DNA of 64,000 bases from Hymenobacter siberiensis. Lineage in GTDB: Bacteria; Bacteroidota; Bacteroidia; Cytophagales; Hymenobacteraceae. The stretch is from NCBI RefSeq assembly GCF_018967845.1, contig NZ_JAHLZZ010000001.1, forward strand, positions 3,348,001-3,412,000, read 5' to 3'. The notes beneath the pieces were generated by a model. It ran no database searches and was not told the DNA's origin. It saw only the letters and a list, made by a program, of their open reading frames with translations. The position numbers were made by a program, and so were the translations under genes. Of this stretch, positions 32,847 to 41,276 are shown one piece after another (the stretch's first letter is position 1; every line of letters begins with the position of its first letter).

Positions 32847-33719
32847 ATGCCCGCTTTTTCCATCACTGCTTCTACTGCGCTGCGCTTTGCTATTCCGGGA
32901 GGCCTGTTGGCTTTAATGGCCGCCACCGCTCCCACCGACGCGCCCGCCATCACTACGGAGCAGCTTGCCACGCGCATGAACTCGGCCATCGAAAGCCTGA
33001 AATACCTGCGCTGCACCGTGAAGGCGCAGGAGCGCATAGACGGCAGCATCCACCAGGCGCGCAGCATCATGAAGCTGACTTACAACCCCTTGCGCATTTA
33101 CATTAAAAATCAAAAGGGTGTCGAAGTGCTTTGGCTGGCGGGCCAGAACGGGGGCGATGCCTGGGTAAACCCGGCATCTTTCCCCTACGTCACCCTCAGC
33201 CTGGACCCCAATGGCAAGCTCATGCGCGGTGCCCAGCACCACACGGCATTGCAGGCTGGTTTCGGCACTATTTCGGACTTGCTGCGCTCCACCGCCCTGC
33301 GCCAGGATAATTCCTACAGCCGCTCGTTCCGCTACGTGGGCGACACTACGCTGCAGGGCCGTACCAACCACGTGCTTCGCTCCGACTACCCGCAATACCG
33401 TTATGTGAGCTACAAAGCCGGCAAGAACGAAACAATTGGCACTGTCGCTGAGCGGTTTAGCTGCGGCGAGTTCCGCGTCATCGAGCGCAACGGCCTGAGC
33501 ATCGGCGATAAAATCCCCGAAGGCAAAGTGCTGCAAGTGCCTAATTCCTACGGCCGCCGCACCACGCTCTGCGTCGACCCTAAAACGTTCCTCCCCACCA
33601 TGGTGCAGGTGAATGACGAAAAAGGCTTGTTTGAGAAGTTTGAATTCTCCGATGTAATCCCCAATCAGCCCATTCCACTGGATGAATTCAGCAAAGATTA
33701 CAAAGGCTACAAACTATAG
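32847..33719 (+). CDS. DUF1571 exported protein with LysM-like insert
   Basis: The 290-residue protein has an N-terminal signal segment (FAIPGGLLALMAATAPTDAP). The following domain, LATRMNSAIESLKYLRCTVK, AQERIDGSIHQARSIMKLTY and NPLRIYIKNQKGVEVLWLAG, is the DUF1571 pattern, an outer-envelope beta fold distantly like LolA. Residues about 190-235 (YKAGKNETIGTVAERFSCGE, RVIERNGLSIGDKIPEGKVL) read like a LysM peptidoglycan-binding module inside or beside the domain. The C-terminus (FLPTMVQVNDEKGLFEKFEF) returns to DUF1571-like sequence. It should act in the periplasm, perhaps near peptidoglycan. The stop directly adjoins a large inverted repeat. Confidence 0.82.
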   Translation: MPAFSITASTALRFAIPGGLLALMAATAPTDAPAITTEQLATRMNSAIESLKYLRCTVKAQERIDGSIHQARSIMKLTYNPLRIYIKNQKGVEVLWLAGQNGGDAWVNPASFPYVTLSLDPNGKLMRGAQHHTALQAGFGTISDLLRSTALRQDNSYSRSFRYVGDTTLQGRTNHVLRSDYPQYRYVSYKAGKNETIGTVAERFSCGEFRVIERNGLSIGDKIPEGKVLQVPNSYGRRTTLCVDPKTFLPTMVQVNDEKGLFEKFEFSDVIPNQPIPLDEFSKDYKGYKL

Positions 33720-33720
33720 A

Positions 33721-33906
33721 CCACGGATGAGCACGGATTTTAGCGGATTTCACGAATTTTGTGGACGGCGTTGGATTCTTAAGGAAAAGGAAAAAGGCTT
33801 GCCAGTAGGCAAGCCTTTTTCCTTTTATGCCAGCCAATTATGCCAGCCTATAACGAACTATGAGTACGTCCACAAAATTCGTGAAATCCGCTAAAATCCG
33901 CGTAAT
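33721..33906. repeat. Palindromic repeat, family E, with terminator in the loop
   Basis: CACGGATTTTAGCGGATTTC and CACGAATTTTGTGGACG near 33732-33768 are complementary to the sequence at about 33858-33904. The loop contains a perfect terminator stem, AAGGAAAAAGGCTTGCC with its complement (33785-33828). A partial relative of the arm lies at 37741. Confidence 0.85.
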
Positions 33907-33913
33907 CCGTGAT

Positions 33914-34786
33914 TTAGCGGCGCATGGTTTTTTCGATGGTATCCCACATATCGGGCGTCAGCATTTCGAGCTTATTGAATTCGCCCGCACCGTTCAGCCA
34001 CTCGCCGCCGTCAATGGTCACCACTTCGCCATTCACATAGGCCGAGAAATCCGACACTAAGTAGGCCGCCAGGTTGGCCAGCTCCTGGTACTGGCCCACG
34101 CGCTTGAGCGGTACGCTGGCGGCAGGGTCCAGCTTACTGGCCAGCGGCTCGGGGAAAAGGCGGCTCCAGGCACCCTCCGTCGGGAATGGGCCGGGCGCAA
34201 TGGCGTTGGAGCGAATGCCGTACTTGGCCCATTCGACTGCTAATGAGCGCGTCATGGCCAGCACGCCGGCCTTGGCCGTAGCCGAGGGCACCACAAAGGC
34301 CGAACCTACCGAGGCATAGGTAGTCACGATATTGAGGATGGTGCCGGGCTTCTTATCAGCAATCCAACGCTTGCCCACGGCCAGCGTGCAGTTGTAGGAG
34401 CCGCGCAGTACAATGTCCACAATCACATCGAACGCCTTGTGGCTCAGGCGCTCGGTGGGGCTGATGAAATTGCCGGCCGCGTTGTTCAGCAGCACATCTA
34501 CACCGCCAAATTCCTGAATGGTACGCGCCAGCATGGCTTCCACTTCGTCGTACTTGCGCACGTCGCAGGCAATGGCCAGCACCTTGCCCCCGGTTTGCTG
34601 GCGAAGCTCGTCGGCCGTTTTTTCCAGCACGTCCAGCTTGCGGCTGGTAATGGTGACGTTGGCCCCCAGCTGGAGGAAATAGGTGGTCATGGCCCGGCCC
34701 AGGCCAGTGCCGCCGCCAGTTACGATGATGGTTTTGCCAGCCAGGGCGTTATCGCGCAGCATGGGCTGGGTGTAGGGTGCATCCAT
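33914..34786 (-). CDS. SDR oxidoreductase, 2,4-dienoyl-CoA reductase type
   Basis: The 290-residue protein has the NADPH loop IIVTGGGTGLGRAM, then NNAAGNFISP and the catalytic region NIVTTYASVGSAFVVPSATA then KAGV. Serine stands where most SDRs have the catalytic tyrosine (four residues before the lysine), while a tyrosine lies 11 residues earlier. Mammalian DECR1 has that same spacing, with Tyr199, Ser210 and Lys214. The enzyme should reduce 2,4-dienoyl-CoA during breakdown of unsaturated fatty acids. Cytoplasmic. The start at 34786 fits the family better than the upstream one. Confidence 0.88.
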   Translation of the reverse strand: MDAPYTQPMLRDNALAGKTIIVTGGGTGLGRAMTTYFLQLGANVTITSRKLDVLEKTADELRQQTGGKVLAIACDVRKYDEVEAMLARTIQEFGGVDVLLNNAAGNFISPTERLSHKAFDVIVDIVLRGSYNCTLAVGKRWIADKKPGTILNIVTTYASVGSAFVVPSATAKAGVLAMTRSLAVEWAKYGIRSNAIAPGPFPTEGAWSRLFPEPLASKLDPAASVPLKRVGQYQELANLAAYLVSDFSAYVNGEVVTIDGGEWLNGAGEFNKLEMLTPDMWDTIEKTMRR

Positions 34787-34972
34787 TCGAGTGAAAGTCA
34801 ATAAGGGTGGGAATGCGGGTCGGTCCGCCGCCCGAAGGTACTAAGCTGCTGGTGCGAATATTAACCAAGCTCGGCTCAGGAGCCAGAATATTTATTTTCA
34901 TTGCCGAATATAGTGTTTCGCATTTTTTTCCCACCTTCGCAGCTTGAAGGCATTAAAAGGCACTGACACTGC

Positions 34973-35851
34973 ATGACTAGTTCCAATTCCTGGGGCTCCA
35001 CTAGCCCGGCTTCGGGAGCGGGGCTCCCTACAGTATTAGTGCTGGGCTGCGGCTGGCTGGGCATGGCCCTGGCCCGGCAGCTGGCGACCTCGGGCCACCC
35101 CGTGCTTGGCACCACCACCACCCCCGACACCCTGCCGCTGATGGCTGCCGCCGGCATAGAAGGCCATTTGCTGCGGCTTGGGTCTGATTTTGGCGCGCCA
35201 ACCGAAGCCCTCCTGCACCGCCTGCTCAGCGCTGCCGATGTGCTGGTGCTGAACGTGCCGCCCCGCGCCGCCGCTGCCGGGGCCTACCCCACCCTACTAC
35301 GACCCATTCACCGAGCCGTGGCCGCCGCCGGCACGCCGCACGTATTATTTGTAAGCTCGACGGGCGTGTATCCAAACGAGCCCCGCCTCATGCGCGAAGC
35401 CGATGCCATCAGCACTCGCGACGCGGCTTCGGATGTGTTGCGGGCCGAAGGTCATTTCGTGCCGCGCTACAGCCAGTGGAAAAGCACCGTGGTGCGGCTG
35501 GGTGGCCTTATTGGTCCGGAGCGTGCCCCCGGCCGCTTCCTGGCGGGCCGCCAGGACCTCGAACAAGGCAATGCGCCCGTCAACCTCGTGCACCTGACTG
35601 ATGTAGTGGGCGTGCTGTCCTGCATCATCGAGCGTGGGACCTGGGGCCACACCTTCAACGTGTGCGCCGACCAGCACCCGCGCCGGCGCGACTTCTACCC
35701 CGCTGCCGCACAGTTTCTTAACCTGGCCGCACCAACCTTCAAGGACGAGCAGGGCGTGAGCGGCAAAACCATTGACAGCAGTCTGGTGCGCAGCATCGTG
35801 CCCTACCAGTTCAAGCACGATGATGTGCTGGCGGCGCTGGCGTACTGCTAG
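34973..35851 (+). CDS. NAD(P)-binding epimerase-like protein (YeeZ type)
   Basis: The 292-residue protein begins with a Rossmann loop (VLVLGCGWLGMALARQLA). It then has SADVLVLNVPPRA, the strand VLFVSSTGVYPNEP, SQWKSTVVRLGGLIGPERAP and VNLVHLTDVVGVLSCIIE. These are extended-SDR features, and the GCGWLG loop plus SSTGVY fits the YeeZ group. Reaction unknown. The gene lies between divergent and tandem neighbours and is followed by a family C repeat. Confidence 0.85.
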   Translation: MTSSNSWGSTSPASGAGLPTVLVLGCGWLGMALARQLATSGHPVLGTTTTPDTLPLMAAAGIEGHLLRLGSDFGAPTEALLHRLLSAADVLVLNVPPRAAAAGAYPTLLRPIHRAVAAAGTPHVLFVSSTGVYPNEPRLMREADAISTRDAASDVLRAEGHFVPRYSQWKSTVVRLGGLIGPERAPGRFLAGRQDLEQGNAPVNLVHLTDVVGVLSCIIERGTWGHTFNVCADQHPRRRDFYPAAAQFLNLAAPTFKDEQGVSGKTIDSSLVRSIVPYQFKHDDVLAALAYC

Positions 35852-35856
35852 ATTTG

Positions 35857-35924
35857 GTATAGCATTAGCTTGTGCGGCGGTGGACGTTCCGGCGTGTAGC
35901 ACAAGCTAACGCTTAATGCTACAT
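35857..35924. repeat. Palindromic repeat, family C (copy 1)
   Basis: TAGCATTAGCTTGTGC and GCACAAGCTAACGCTTAATG are inverted relatives around a GTTCCGGC loop that also occurs in the copy at 63074. Confidence 0.75.
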
Positions 35925-35932
35925 GCCGGCCG

Positions 35933-35940
35933 TACCTTTG
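35933..35940 (+). promoter_or_regulatory. Candidate promoter -7 box TACCTTTG
   Basis: Exact consensus only 4 bases before the GTG at 35945. If used, the mRNA would be leaderless or start at the codon. Confidence 0.45.
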
Positions 35941-35944
35941 TCCC

Positions 35945-37219
35945 GTGAAAAAAGATGCTGCCCAACCCCTCGTGGCCGTACTCGGCGGCGGAGCGGCCGG
36001 CTTTTTTGGTGCCATTGCCTGCGCCGAAGCCAACCCTGACATAGCTGTCATTTTATTGGAAAAGACGGGGAAGCTCCTCGCCAAAGTGCGTGTTTCGGGC
36101 GGTGGCCGCTGCAACGTGACCCACGCCTGCGACACGCCCGCGCAGCTGGTGGCGCACTACCCGCGCGGCAGCAGACAGCTCAAGGCTGCCTTTCAGCAAT
36201 TTGGCGTGGCCGAAACCATCGCCTGGTTTGCCAAACGCGGCGTGGCGCTGAAAACGGAAGCCGACGGCCGCATGTTCCCCACCACCGATTCGAGCGAAAC
36301 CATTGCCCGCGCCCTGGAGGAGGCTGCCCGCCAGGCCGGCGTCCGCATCGTGACCAATGCCAGCGTCGATGAAATACTGCCCTTGGCGCAGGGTGGTTTC
36401 AACCTGAGAATCAGCGGTTCGGGTACTGCGCAGCTGGGCGCATCGTTGCAGGTTTCGCAGCTGCTCATCGCCACCGGGGGCAACCCCAAATCGGCTAACT
36501 ACGACTGGCTGCGCGCCCTCGGCCATCACATTGCCGCGCCGGTGCCCTCGCTATTCACCTTCAACGTGCCCAATTCGCCCCTGAGCGAGCTGATGGGTGT
36601 GAGCGTGCCCCAAGCCCGCGTGGTGCTGGCCGGCGAAAAGCTCCAGTACGAAGGCCCACTGCTGGTCACGCACTGGGGCGTGAGCGGTCCGGCCGTGCTC
36701 AAGCTCTCGGCTTGGGGTGCGCGCCGCCTCAGCGAGCTTGGCTACGTGGGCACCGCCCTTATCAACTGGATACCAGCCTTTAGCGAAGAAACTCTGCGCC
36801 CCTGGCTGCAACAGTTCCGGCAGGACAATGGCCGGAAAACAGTAGCCAGCAACCCGCAATTCGGCCTACCGCAGCGCCTATGGCGCAACCTGACCGAGCA
36901 AGCCGGCATCACCGCCGAAATTCGCTGGAGCGACCTGCCCGCCAAGGCCCAGAACCGTCTGCTTGAATTATTGCTCCGAATGCCGCTAGCCGTGCGCGGC
37001 AAAACCACTTATAAAGAGGAATTTGTGACCTGCGGCGGCATCGTGCTCGATGAAGTCGACCTAAAAACCATGCAGAGCCGCCGCGTACCCGGCCTATATT
37101 TTGCCGGCGAGGTACTCGATATTGATGGCATTACCGGCGGCTTCAACTTTCAGGCGGCCTGGACTACTGGCTTTTTAGCCGGACGAGCTATGGCCAAACC
37201 GTTGGCCGTGGTAGTGTAA
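35945..37219 (+). CDS. HI0933/YhiN-family FAD-dependent oxidoreductase
   Basis: The 424-residue protein starts at a GTG. It carries a dinucleotide loop (VAVLGGGAAGFFGAIACAE), then LLEKTGKLLAKVRVSGGGRC and NVTH, the hallmark of HI0933/YhiN flavoproteins. The C-terminal FAD block GLYFAGEVLDIDGITGGFNF is complete, followed by QAAWTTGFLAG. Members are annotated as aminoacetone oxidase-like or as rRNA-modification related, and the true reaction is unsettled. A TACCTTTG promoter box lies immediately upstream, and no Shine-Dalgarno site is seen. Confidence 0.92.
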   Translation: MKKDAAQPLVAVLGGGAAGFFGAIACAEANPDIAVILLEKTGKLLAKVRVSGGGRCNVTHACDTPAQLVAHYPRGSRQLKAAFQQFGVAETIAWFAKRGVALKTEADGRMFPTTDSSETIARALEEAARQAGVRIVTNASVDEILPLAQGGFNLRISGSGTAQLGASLQVSQLLIATGGNPKSANYDWLRALGHHIAAPVPSLFTFNVPNSPLSELMGVSVPQARVVLAGEKLQYEGPLLVTHWGVSGPAVLKLSAWGARRLSELGYVGTALINWIPAFSEETLRPWLQQFRQDNGRKTVASNPQFGLPQRLWRNLTEQAGITAEIRWSDLPAKAQNRLLELLLRMPLAVRGKTTYKEEFVTCGGIVLDEVDLKTMQSRRVPGLYFAGEVLDIDGITGGFNFQAAWTTGFLAGRAMAKPLAVVV

Positions 37220-37281
37220 CCTTACGAGCGGGCAGGCAGTAAAGATATTCATAATCTTTCACCTCAAATTCACCTTTCCTC

Positions 37282-37740
37282 ATGGAAGCCAAAGCCACCC
37301 AAGCCCTGCTCAACGAATTGGTTGAAACCCTCAAAGACGGTCAGAAAGGCTACGCCGAAGCCATGGTCGATGTGCAAGATGCCGACCTGAAGGACACGTT
37401 CAAGCATTTTGCCGCCCAGCGCTCGAGCTACCTTAATGAAATTGAGGACCAAATGTTCAAGCTGGACCTCAAGCCCGACACCAATGAAGGTGCCCAGGGC
37501 TCCATCACCGGTGCCGTGCACCGCGCCTGGATTGACCTGAAATCGGCCGTAACCGGCAAAGACCGTCACAGCATTCTCGTCGAGTGCGAGCGCGGCGAAG
37601 ACTACGCCAAGAAAGCTTACCAAACCGCGCTGAAGGCCGATGGCCTACCAGCTACCCTGAAATCGGTCATCGAAAAGCAGTACCAGGGTGTGGTTGAAGG
37701 CCACGACAAAATCAAAGCCCTGCGTGATGCGTCGAAATAA
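37282..37740 (+). CDS. PA2169-family four-helix-bundle protein (DUF2383)
   Basis: The 152-residue protein is all helix: NELVETLKDGQKGYAEAMVD, FKHFAAQRSSYLNEIEDQMF, VHRAWIDLKSAVTGKDRHSI and CERGEDYAKKAYQTALKADG. This is the DUF2383 ferritin-like bundle found in stress-related proteins of the PA2169 family. The acidic and histidine residues could hold metal, but full ferritin motifs are not clear. Cytoplasmic. A terminator follows, so it forms a single-gene unit. Expression under stress is inferred from the family only. Confidence 0.9.
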   Translation: MEAKATQALLNELVETLKDGQKGYAEAMVDVQDADLKDTFKHFAAQRSSYLNEIEDQMFKLDLKPDTNEGAQGSITGAVHRAWIDLKSAVTGKDRHSILVECERGEDYAKKAYQTALKADGLPATLKSVIEKQYQGVVEGHDKIKALRDASK

Positions 37741-37827
37741 GGACCGCAGATTTTAACGGATTGGACGGATAAGAACGGATTCAAATTGTTCTTTTCAAAA
37801 GGTCCTTATAATTGCTCCGAATAAATG

Positions 37828-37864
37828 AAAAAAGGCCCCTCGAATAATCGAGGGGCCTTTTTTA
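37828..37864 (+). terminator. Rho-independent terminator (bidirectional)
   Basis: AAAAAAGGCCCCTCGA and TCGAGGGGCCTTTTTT form the stem after the DUF2383 gene. A partial family E arm precedes it at 37741. Confidence 0.88.
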
Positions 37865-38017
37865 TAGCACTGACGTTAACAATACAGGTATCCTAACTAT
37901 CACCAACAAACAATAAACATATAACGAACAACTACCTAAACTGGTGGATATCGGCCGGGTTGCAATAACCCGACCGAATCCGTACTTGTCCGACTGATTC
38001 TTTAGAATCTGCAGTCT

Positions 38018-40060
38018 TTATTCGTCGAAGCTCTCGTTGCGGGGAGTACGGGGTGCCGGACGGGTATCATACTCGCGGGGCGTACCGTAGCTCGGCTTGT
38101 TGCCATAGCTGGGCTTGTCGCCGTAGCTGGCTTTGTTGCCGTAGGCCGGCTTGTTACCGTAGCTGCTGCCGCCTTCGCGACGCTCGCCACCGCCGTAGCT
38201 GGGCTTGTTGCCGTAGCCGCTGCCACCGTCGCGGTTGCCTTTGTAGCCACCACCGTAGCCGCTGCCACCTTCGCGACGCTCGCCACCGCCGAAGCTGCCA
38301 CCACCACGGTTACCGCCTTTGTAGCCGCCGCCGTAGCCGCTGCCACCCTCACGACGCTCACCGCCGTTGAAGGGACGACGCTCGCGGTCGCCGCCGAAGC
38401 CGCCGGGACCACCCGTGCCGCCCGTGCGGTTGAAACCTTCCTCTTTAGCGGCGCCTTCCTGCACGGGAGTAGCGATGCTGAAGCTAACCGGAGTGCCCTG
38501 GATGCTGGTGCGGCCCAGTTTACCCACAATCTCATCGGCGTATTCCGACGGTACTTCCACGAAGCTGAACTTGTCGTAGAGGGCGATATCGCCTACTTTG
38601 GCACCGGTCAGGTTGCTCGATTCCGAAATCAGGTCCACGATGTCGCGGGGGTGAATCCGGTCTTTCTTGCCCATCGTCACGAACAGGCGGGTGTAGCCGG
38701 GGCGCGCCTGGCCGGCGGCCTTGCTGGCGTCGAGGCTCTGCTGAGCACTCTTATCCTCCTTCATGGTCATTTTCAGCAGCGCGGCGGCGATGTCGAGCGA
38801 AGTGATTTCCTCGCTCTGGTCGAGCAGACGCTGCACGCGGCCCACGTACTTCTCCAGGTTACCTTTCTCCACGATTTCCTTAATCTGGTTCAGGAACAGC
38901 GTGGTTTTCACTTCCGAAACATCGGCAAACGACGGCACCTGCGCCAACTTGATGTCGGCCTTGGTGAAGCGCATGATGTCGCGCAGCTTGTAAATGTCGC
39001 GGCCGCTCACGAACGTGAAGGCTTTGCCCGACTTGCCAGCGCGGCCCGTGCGGCCAATGCGGTGTACGTAATATTCTTCGTCGGCCGGCAGGTCGTAGTT
39101 GAATACGGCTTCCACGTTATCTACGTCGATGCCGCGGGCGGCTACGTCGGTCGCAACCAGCACTTCGATGGTCGACTTGCGGAATTTATCGAGCGTGTTC
39201 TGGCGCTGCTGCTGGCCCATGTCGCCGTGCAGACCTTCGGCGAAGTAGCCTTTGGCTTGCAGGTCGGCCACAATTTCGTCCACCATCCGCTTCGTGTTAG
39301 CGAAAACGATGGTCGACTTCAGGTTGTACATGTCGAGGATGCGGGTCAGGACGTCCTTTTTCTGGGGACCGCGCACCTCGAAGTAGCTCTGCTCGATGTT
39401 GGTCACCGTCATCGTCTTATGGTTCACCTTCACTACCTGCGGGTCGCGCTGGTACTTCTTGGTGAGCTCCATGATGGGCTTGCTCATCGTGGCCGAGAAG
39501 AACACCGTCTGGCGCTCCTTGGGCATCTTGCTCAGGATGAACTCGATGTCGTCTCGGAAGCCCATGTCGAGCATTTCGTCGGCTTCATCCAGAATGATTT
39601 TGGTGGTGTTTTCCAGCTTCAGGGTGCCACGCTCGATGTGGTCCATGATGCGGCCGGGCGTGCCGATAACAATCTGCACACCACGCTCCAGGGCGCGGAG
39701 CTGACGGTCGTAGGGGCTGCCGCCGTAGATGGGCACCACCATCAGGCCACGCTTATACTTGCCCAGCTTCTGGATTTCGCCCGAAACCTGCACCGCGAGT
39801 TCGCGGGTGGGGCAGAGCACCAATACCTGCACGTCTTTGCTCTCGGTATCGATATTATCGATGGCGGGAATGGAGAAGGCAGCGGTTTTGCCGGTACCCG
39901 TCTGGGCCTGGCCGATAACGTCTTTGCCAGCGAGCAGCACGGGAATAGCAGCGGCCTGAATGGCCGAAGCTTCCTCGTAGCCCATCTCGGTGATGGCGCG
40001 TTGTACTTCCTCAGAGAGGTTCAGTTCGTCAAAGCGAACTACAATTTTTTCAGCTTCCAT
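38018..40060 (-). CDS. deaD: DEAD-box RNA helicase, DeaD/CsdA-like, with RNA-binding domain and glycine-rich tail
   Basis: The 680-residue protein has the full helicase core (AQTGTGKT, PTRELA, TPGRIMD, LDEADEMLDMGF, FFSAT, VATDVAARGID, HRIGRTGRAG). A DbpA-type RNA-binding domain follows near residues 460-540 (RLFVTMGKKDRIHPRDIVDL). Then comes a tail of about 130 residues built from repeats of ERREGGSGYGGGYKG and SYGNKP units. This matches the cold-shock helicase DeaD/CsdA, which unwinds structured mRNA and rRNA. A promoter box about 190 bases upstream leaves a long 5' leader, as in cold-shock mRNAs, and a cold-shock protein gene lies just upstream on the same strand. A run of ten G bases stands 16 bases before the ATG. 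Confidence 0.94.
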   Translation of the reverse strand: MEAEKIVVRFDELNLSEEVQRAITEMGYEEASAIQAAAIPVLLAGKDVIGQAQTGTGKTAAFSIPAIDNIDTESKDVQVLVLCPTRELAVQVSGEIQKLGKYKRGLMVVPIYGGSPYDRQLRALERGVQIVIGTPGRIMDHIERGTLKLENTTKIILDEADEMLDMGFRDDIEFILSKMPKERQTVFFSATMSKPIMELTKKYQRDPQVVKVNHKTMTVTNIEQSYFEVRGPQKKDVLTRILDMYNLKSTIVFANTKRMVDEIVADLQAKGYFAEGLHGDMGQQQRQNTLDKFRKSTIEVLVATDVAARGIDVDNVEAVFNYDLPADEEYYVHRIGRTGRAGKSGKAFTFVSGRDIYKLRDIMRFTKADIKLAQVPSFADVSEVKTTLFLNQIKEIVEKGNLEKYVGRVQRLLDQSEEITSLDIAAALLKMTMKEDKSAQQSLDASKAAGQARPGYTRLFVTMGKKDRIHPRDIVDLISESSNLTGAKVGDIALYDKFSFVEVPSEYADEIVGKLGRTSIQGTPVSFSIATPVQEGAAKEEGFNRTGGTGGPGGFGGDRERRPFNGGERREGGSGYGGGYKGGNRGGGSFGGGERREGGSGYGGGYKGNRDGGSGYGNKPSYGGGERREGGSSYGNKPAYGNKASYGDKPSYGNKPSYGTPREYDTRPAPRTPRNESFDE

Positions 40061-40075
40061 GATTGGAGTTGATAA

Positions 40076-40085
40076 GGGGGGGGGG
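40076..40085. repeat. Homopolymer tract, ten G (ten C on the coding strand)
   Basis: The tract is inside the leader of the helicase gene, 16 bases before its ATG, next to six A. Tracts of this length often vary in length during replication. Confidence 0.9.
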
Positions 40086-40247
40086 AAAAAAGAGACTCAG
40101 CTCTGAAAACAGCCGTACTCAGCGACGTTTCCCCTCCTTCTACCTTGTCACAATCAGGCGGGAAAAAACAACCAAAAAACTACGCGGCCAATGCGTTAGC
40201 GCCTCTCTCGGGCTTGCGCGGACTTGGGCCATCCTCAAATGCGGGTG

Positions 40248-40255
40248 CAAAGGTA
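40248..40255 (-). promoter_or_regulatory. Candidate promoter -7 box TACCTTTG
   Basis: Exact consensus on the minus strand, giving a leader of roughly 185 bases for the helicase gene ending at 40060. Confidence 0.5.
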
Positions 40256-40313
40256 GGATTTATTTTTTGGAAAAGCTAGACAATAGCTGAAATGAATTTT
40301 AGAACCCCTGTTG

Positions 40314-40423
40314 GAACGTCATGCTGAGCGTAGCCGAAGCATCTCGCGTGCCGCCACTAATCCTTTTAACGATTGAGTCACTACCACACGCGAGATGCTT
40401 CGGCTACGCTCAGCATGACGTTC
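40314..40423. repeat. Palindromic repeat, family A (copy 6)
   Basis: Arms 40314-40350 and 40387-40423 are perfectly complementary over 37 bases (GAACGTCATGCTGAGCGTAG and onward). This is the longest perfect family A copy here. It lies between the cold-shock gene and the helicase gene. Confidence 0.93.
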
Positions 40424-40452
40424 TGGATTTGTTCAATGTCACCAAACGGGCA

Positions 40453-40485
40453 TAAAAAAAGCCCGCCAGGAGGCGGGCTTTCTTA
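40453..40485 (-). terminator. Rho-independent terminator (bidirectional)
   Basis: AAAAAAAGCCCGCC-AGGA-GGCGGGCTTTCTT forms a tight stem just past the stop of the cold-shock gene (minus strand). Confidence 0.85.
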
Positions 40486-40508
40486 TTAAGAACAAAGCTA
40501 GGACAGGA

Positions 40509-40703
40509 CTAAACCAGCGTCACTTTCACAGCGTTCGGGCCTTTTTTGCCCTGAGCCACTTCGAATTGAACTTTGTCATTTTCGCGAATCGAGCTTACTT
40601 GCAAGTCGCTGATGTGTACGAAAATGTCATCGCCAGTTTCGTCGTTTTTGATGAAACCAAAGCCTTTGGTCTCATTAAAGAATTTTACCGTTCCGGTGGG
40701 CAT
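40509..40703 (-). CDS. Cold-shock domain protein
   Basis: The 64-residue protein is a single cold-shock domain: MPTGTVKFFNETKGFGFIKN with RNP1 (KGFGFI), then DIFVHIS as RNP2, and the end KKGPNAVKVTLV. It binds single-stranded RNA and DNA and melts mRNA structure. The start at 40703 is fixed by homology. A good promoter (TTG, 19 bases, TATCTTTG) lies upstream, leaving a leader of about 60 bases. Next to a DeaD-like helicase, it forms a cold-adaptation pair, although a terminator and repeat separate the two. Confidence 0.95.
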   Translation of the reverse strand: MPTGTVKFFNETKGFGFIKNDETGDDIFVHISDLQVSSIRENDKVQFEVAQGKKGPNAVKVTLV

Positions 40704-40767
40704 GGTGGTTGTGTTGTGGGTTTCCCTAAGCTTTTGGGCCACCGTGGCTTGGTTTCTTAGGTTGCAT

Positions 40768-40797
40768 CAAAGATAGGCATAATTTCCAAATGACCAA
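40768..40797 (-). promoter_or_regulatory. Promoter of the cold-shock gene
   Basis: On the minus strand a TTG (40797-40795) is followed after 19 bases by TATCTTTG (40775-40768). This is the best full match to the Bacteroidota sigma-A consensus in the window. Confidence 0.65.
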
Positions 40798-40859
40798 GTC
40801 CATAGGTATTTTTTTTTAATGAATGTCGACCTTTGCGCGCTCCCCTATATACATACAGT

Positions 40860-41276
40860 ATGCCCGACGCGCCCGCCCACGCTTTTTCGCACGATTTTCA
40901 AGTTCCGACCAGTGCCATTGATGCGCTGGGCCACGCCAATAATGTCGAATACGTGCGCTGGGTACAGGATGTGGCCGGCGCGCACTGGCTGAGCATTTGC
41001 CCCGCCGAGCTGCACGACCAGATTATTTGGGTAGTGCGCGAACATCGCATCCGCTACCTGCAATCGGCCTTCGCGGGCGAGACGCTGCGGGCCAGCACCT
41101 GGGTGGGCGAAACCAGCGGGGCCACGTCGCTGCGCTACACCCGCCTCACCCGCGCCGCCGATGGCGTGCTGCTGTGCGAGGCGGAAACGACCTGGGTGCT
41201 GCTCGACCCCAAGAGCGGCAGGCCGGTACGCGTGACGGCGGAGATGGTAAGCTGGCTGAAAACTGACACGCCCTAA
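40860..41276 (+). CDS. Acyl-CoA thioesterase, hot-dog fold (4HBT)
   Basis: The 138-residue protein has the 4-hydroxybenzoyl-CoA thioesterase signature IDALGHANNVEYVRWVQD with the catalytic aspartate region. RIRYLQSAFAGETLRASTWV and CEAETTWVLLDPKSGRPVRV follow. Such enzymes hydrolyse acyl-CoA or acyl-carrier thioesters in the cytoplasm. The ATG at 40860 fits the family start, and a weak GACCTTTG box lies 27 bases before. Its 3' end overlaps, in antisense, an old frame that continues from the interrupted TIMP-like gene. Confidence 0.9.
   Translation: MPDAPAHAFSHDFQVPTSAIDALGHANNVEYVRWVQDVAGAHWLSICPAELHDQIIWVVREHRIRYLQSAFAGETLRASTWVGETSGATSLRYTRLTRAADGVLLCEAETTWVLLDPKSGRPVRVTAEMVSWLKTDTP

Noticed and set aside
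38651..40072. Long open frame antisense to the DEAD-box helicase gene
   Set aside because: It is a by-product of high GC and regular codon use in the helicase gene, with no family resemblance. Similar antisense frames over the genes at 10822, 54957 and 4757 were rejected for the same reason.
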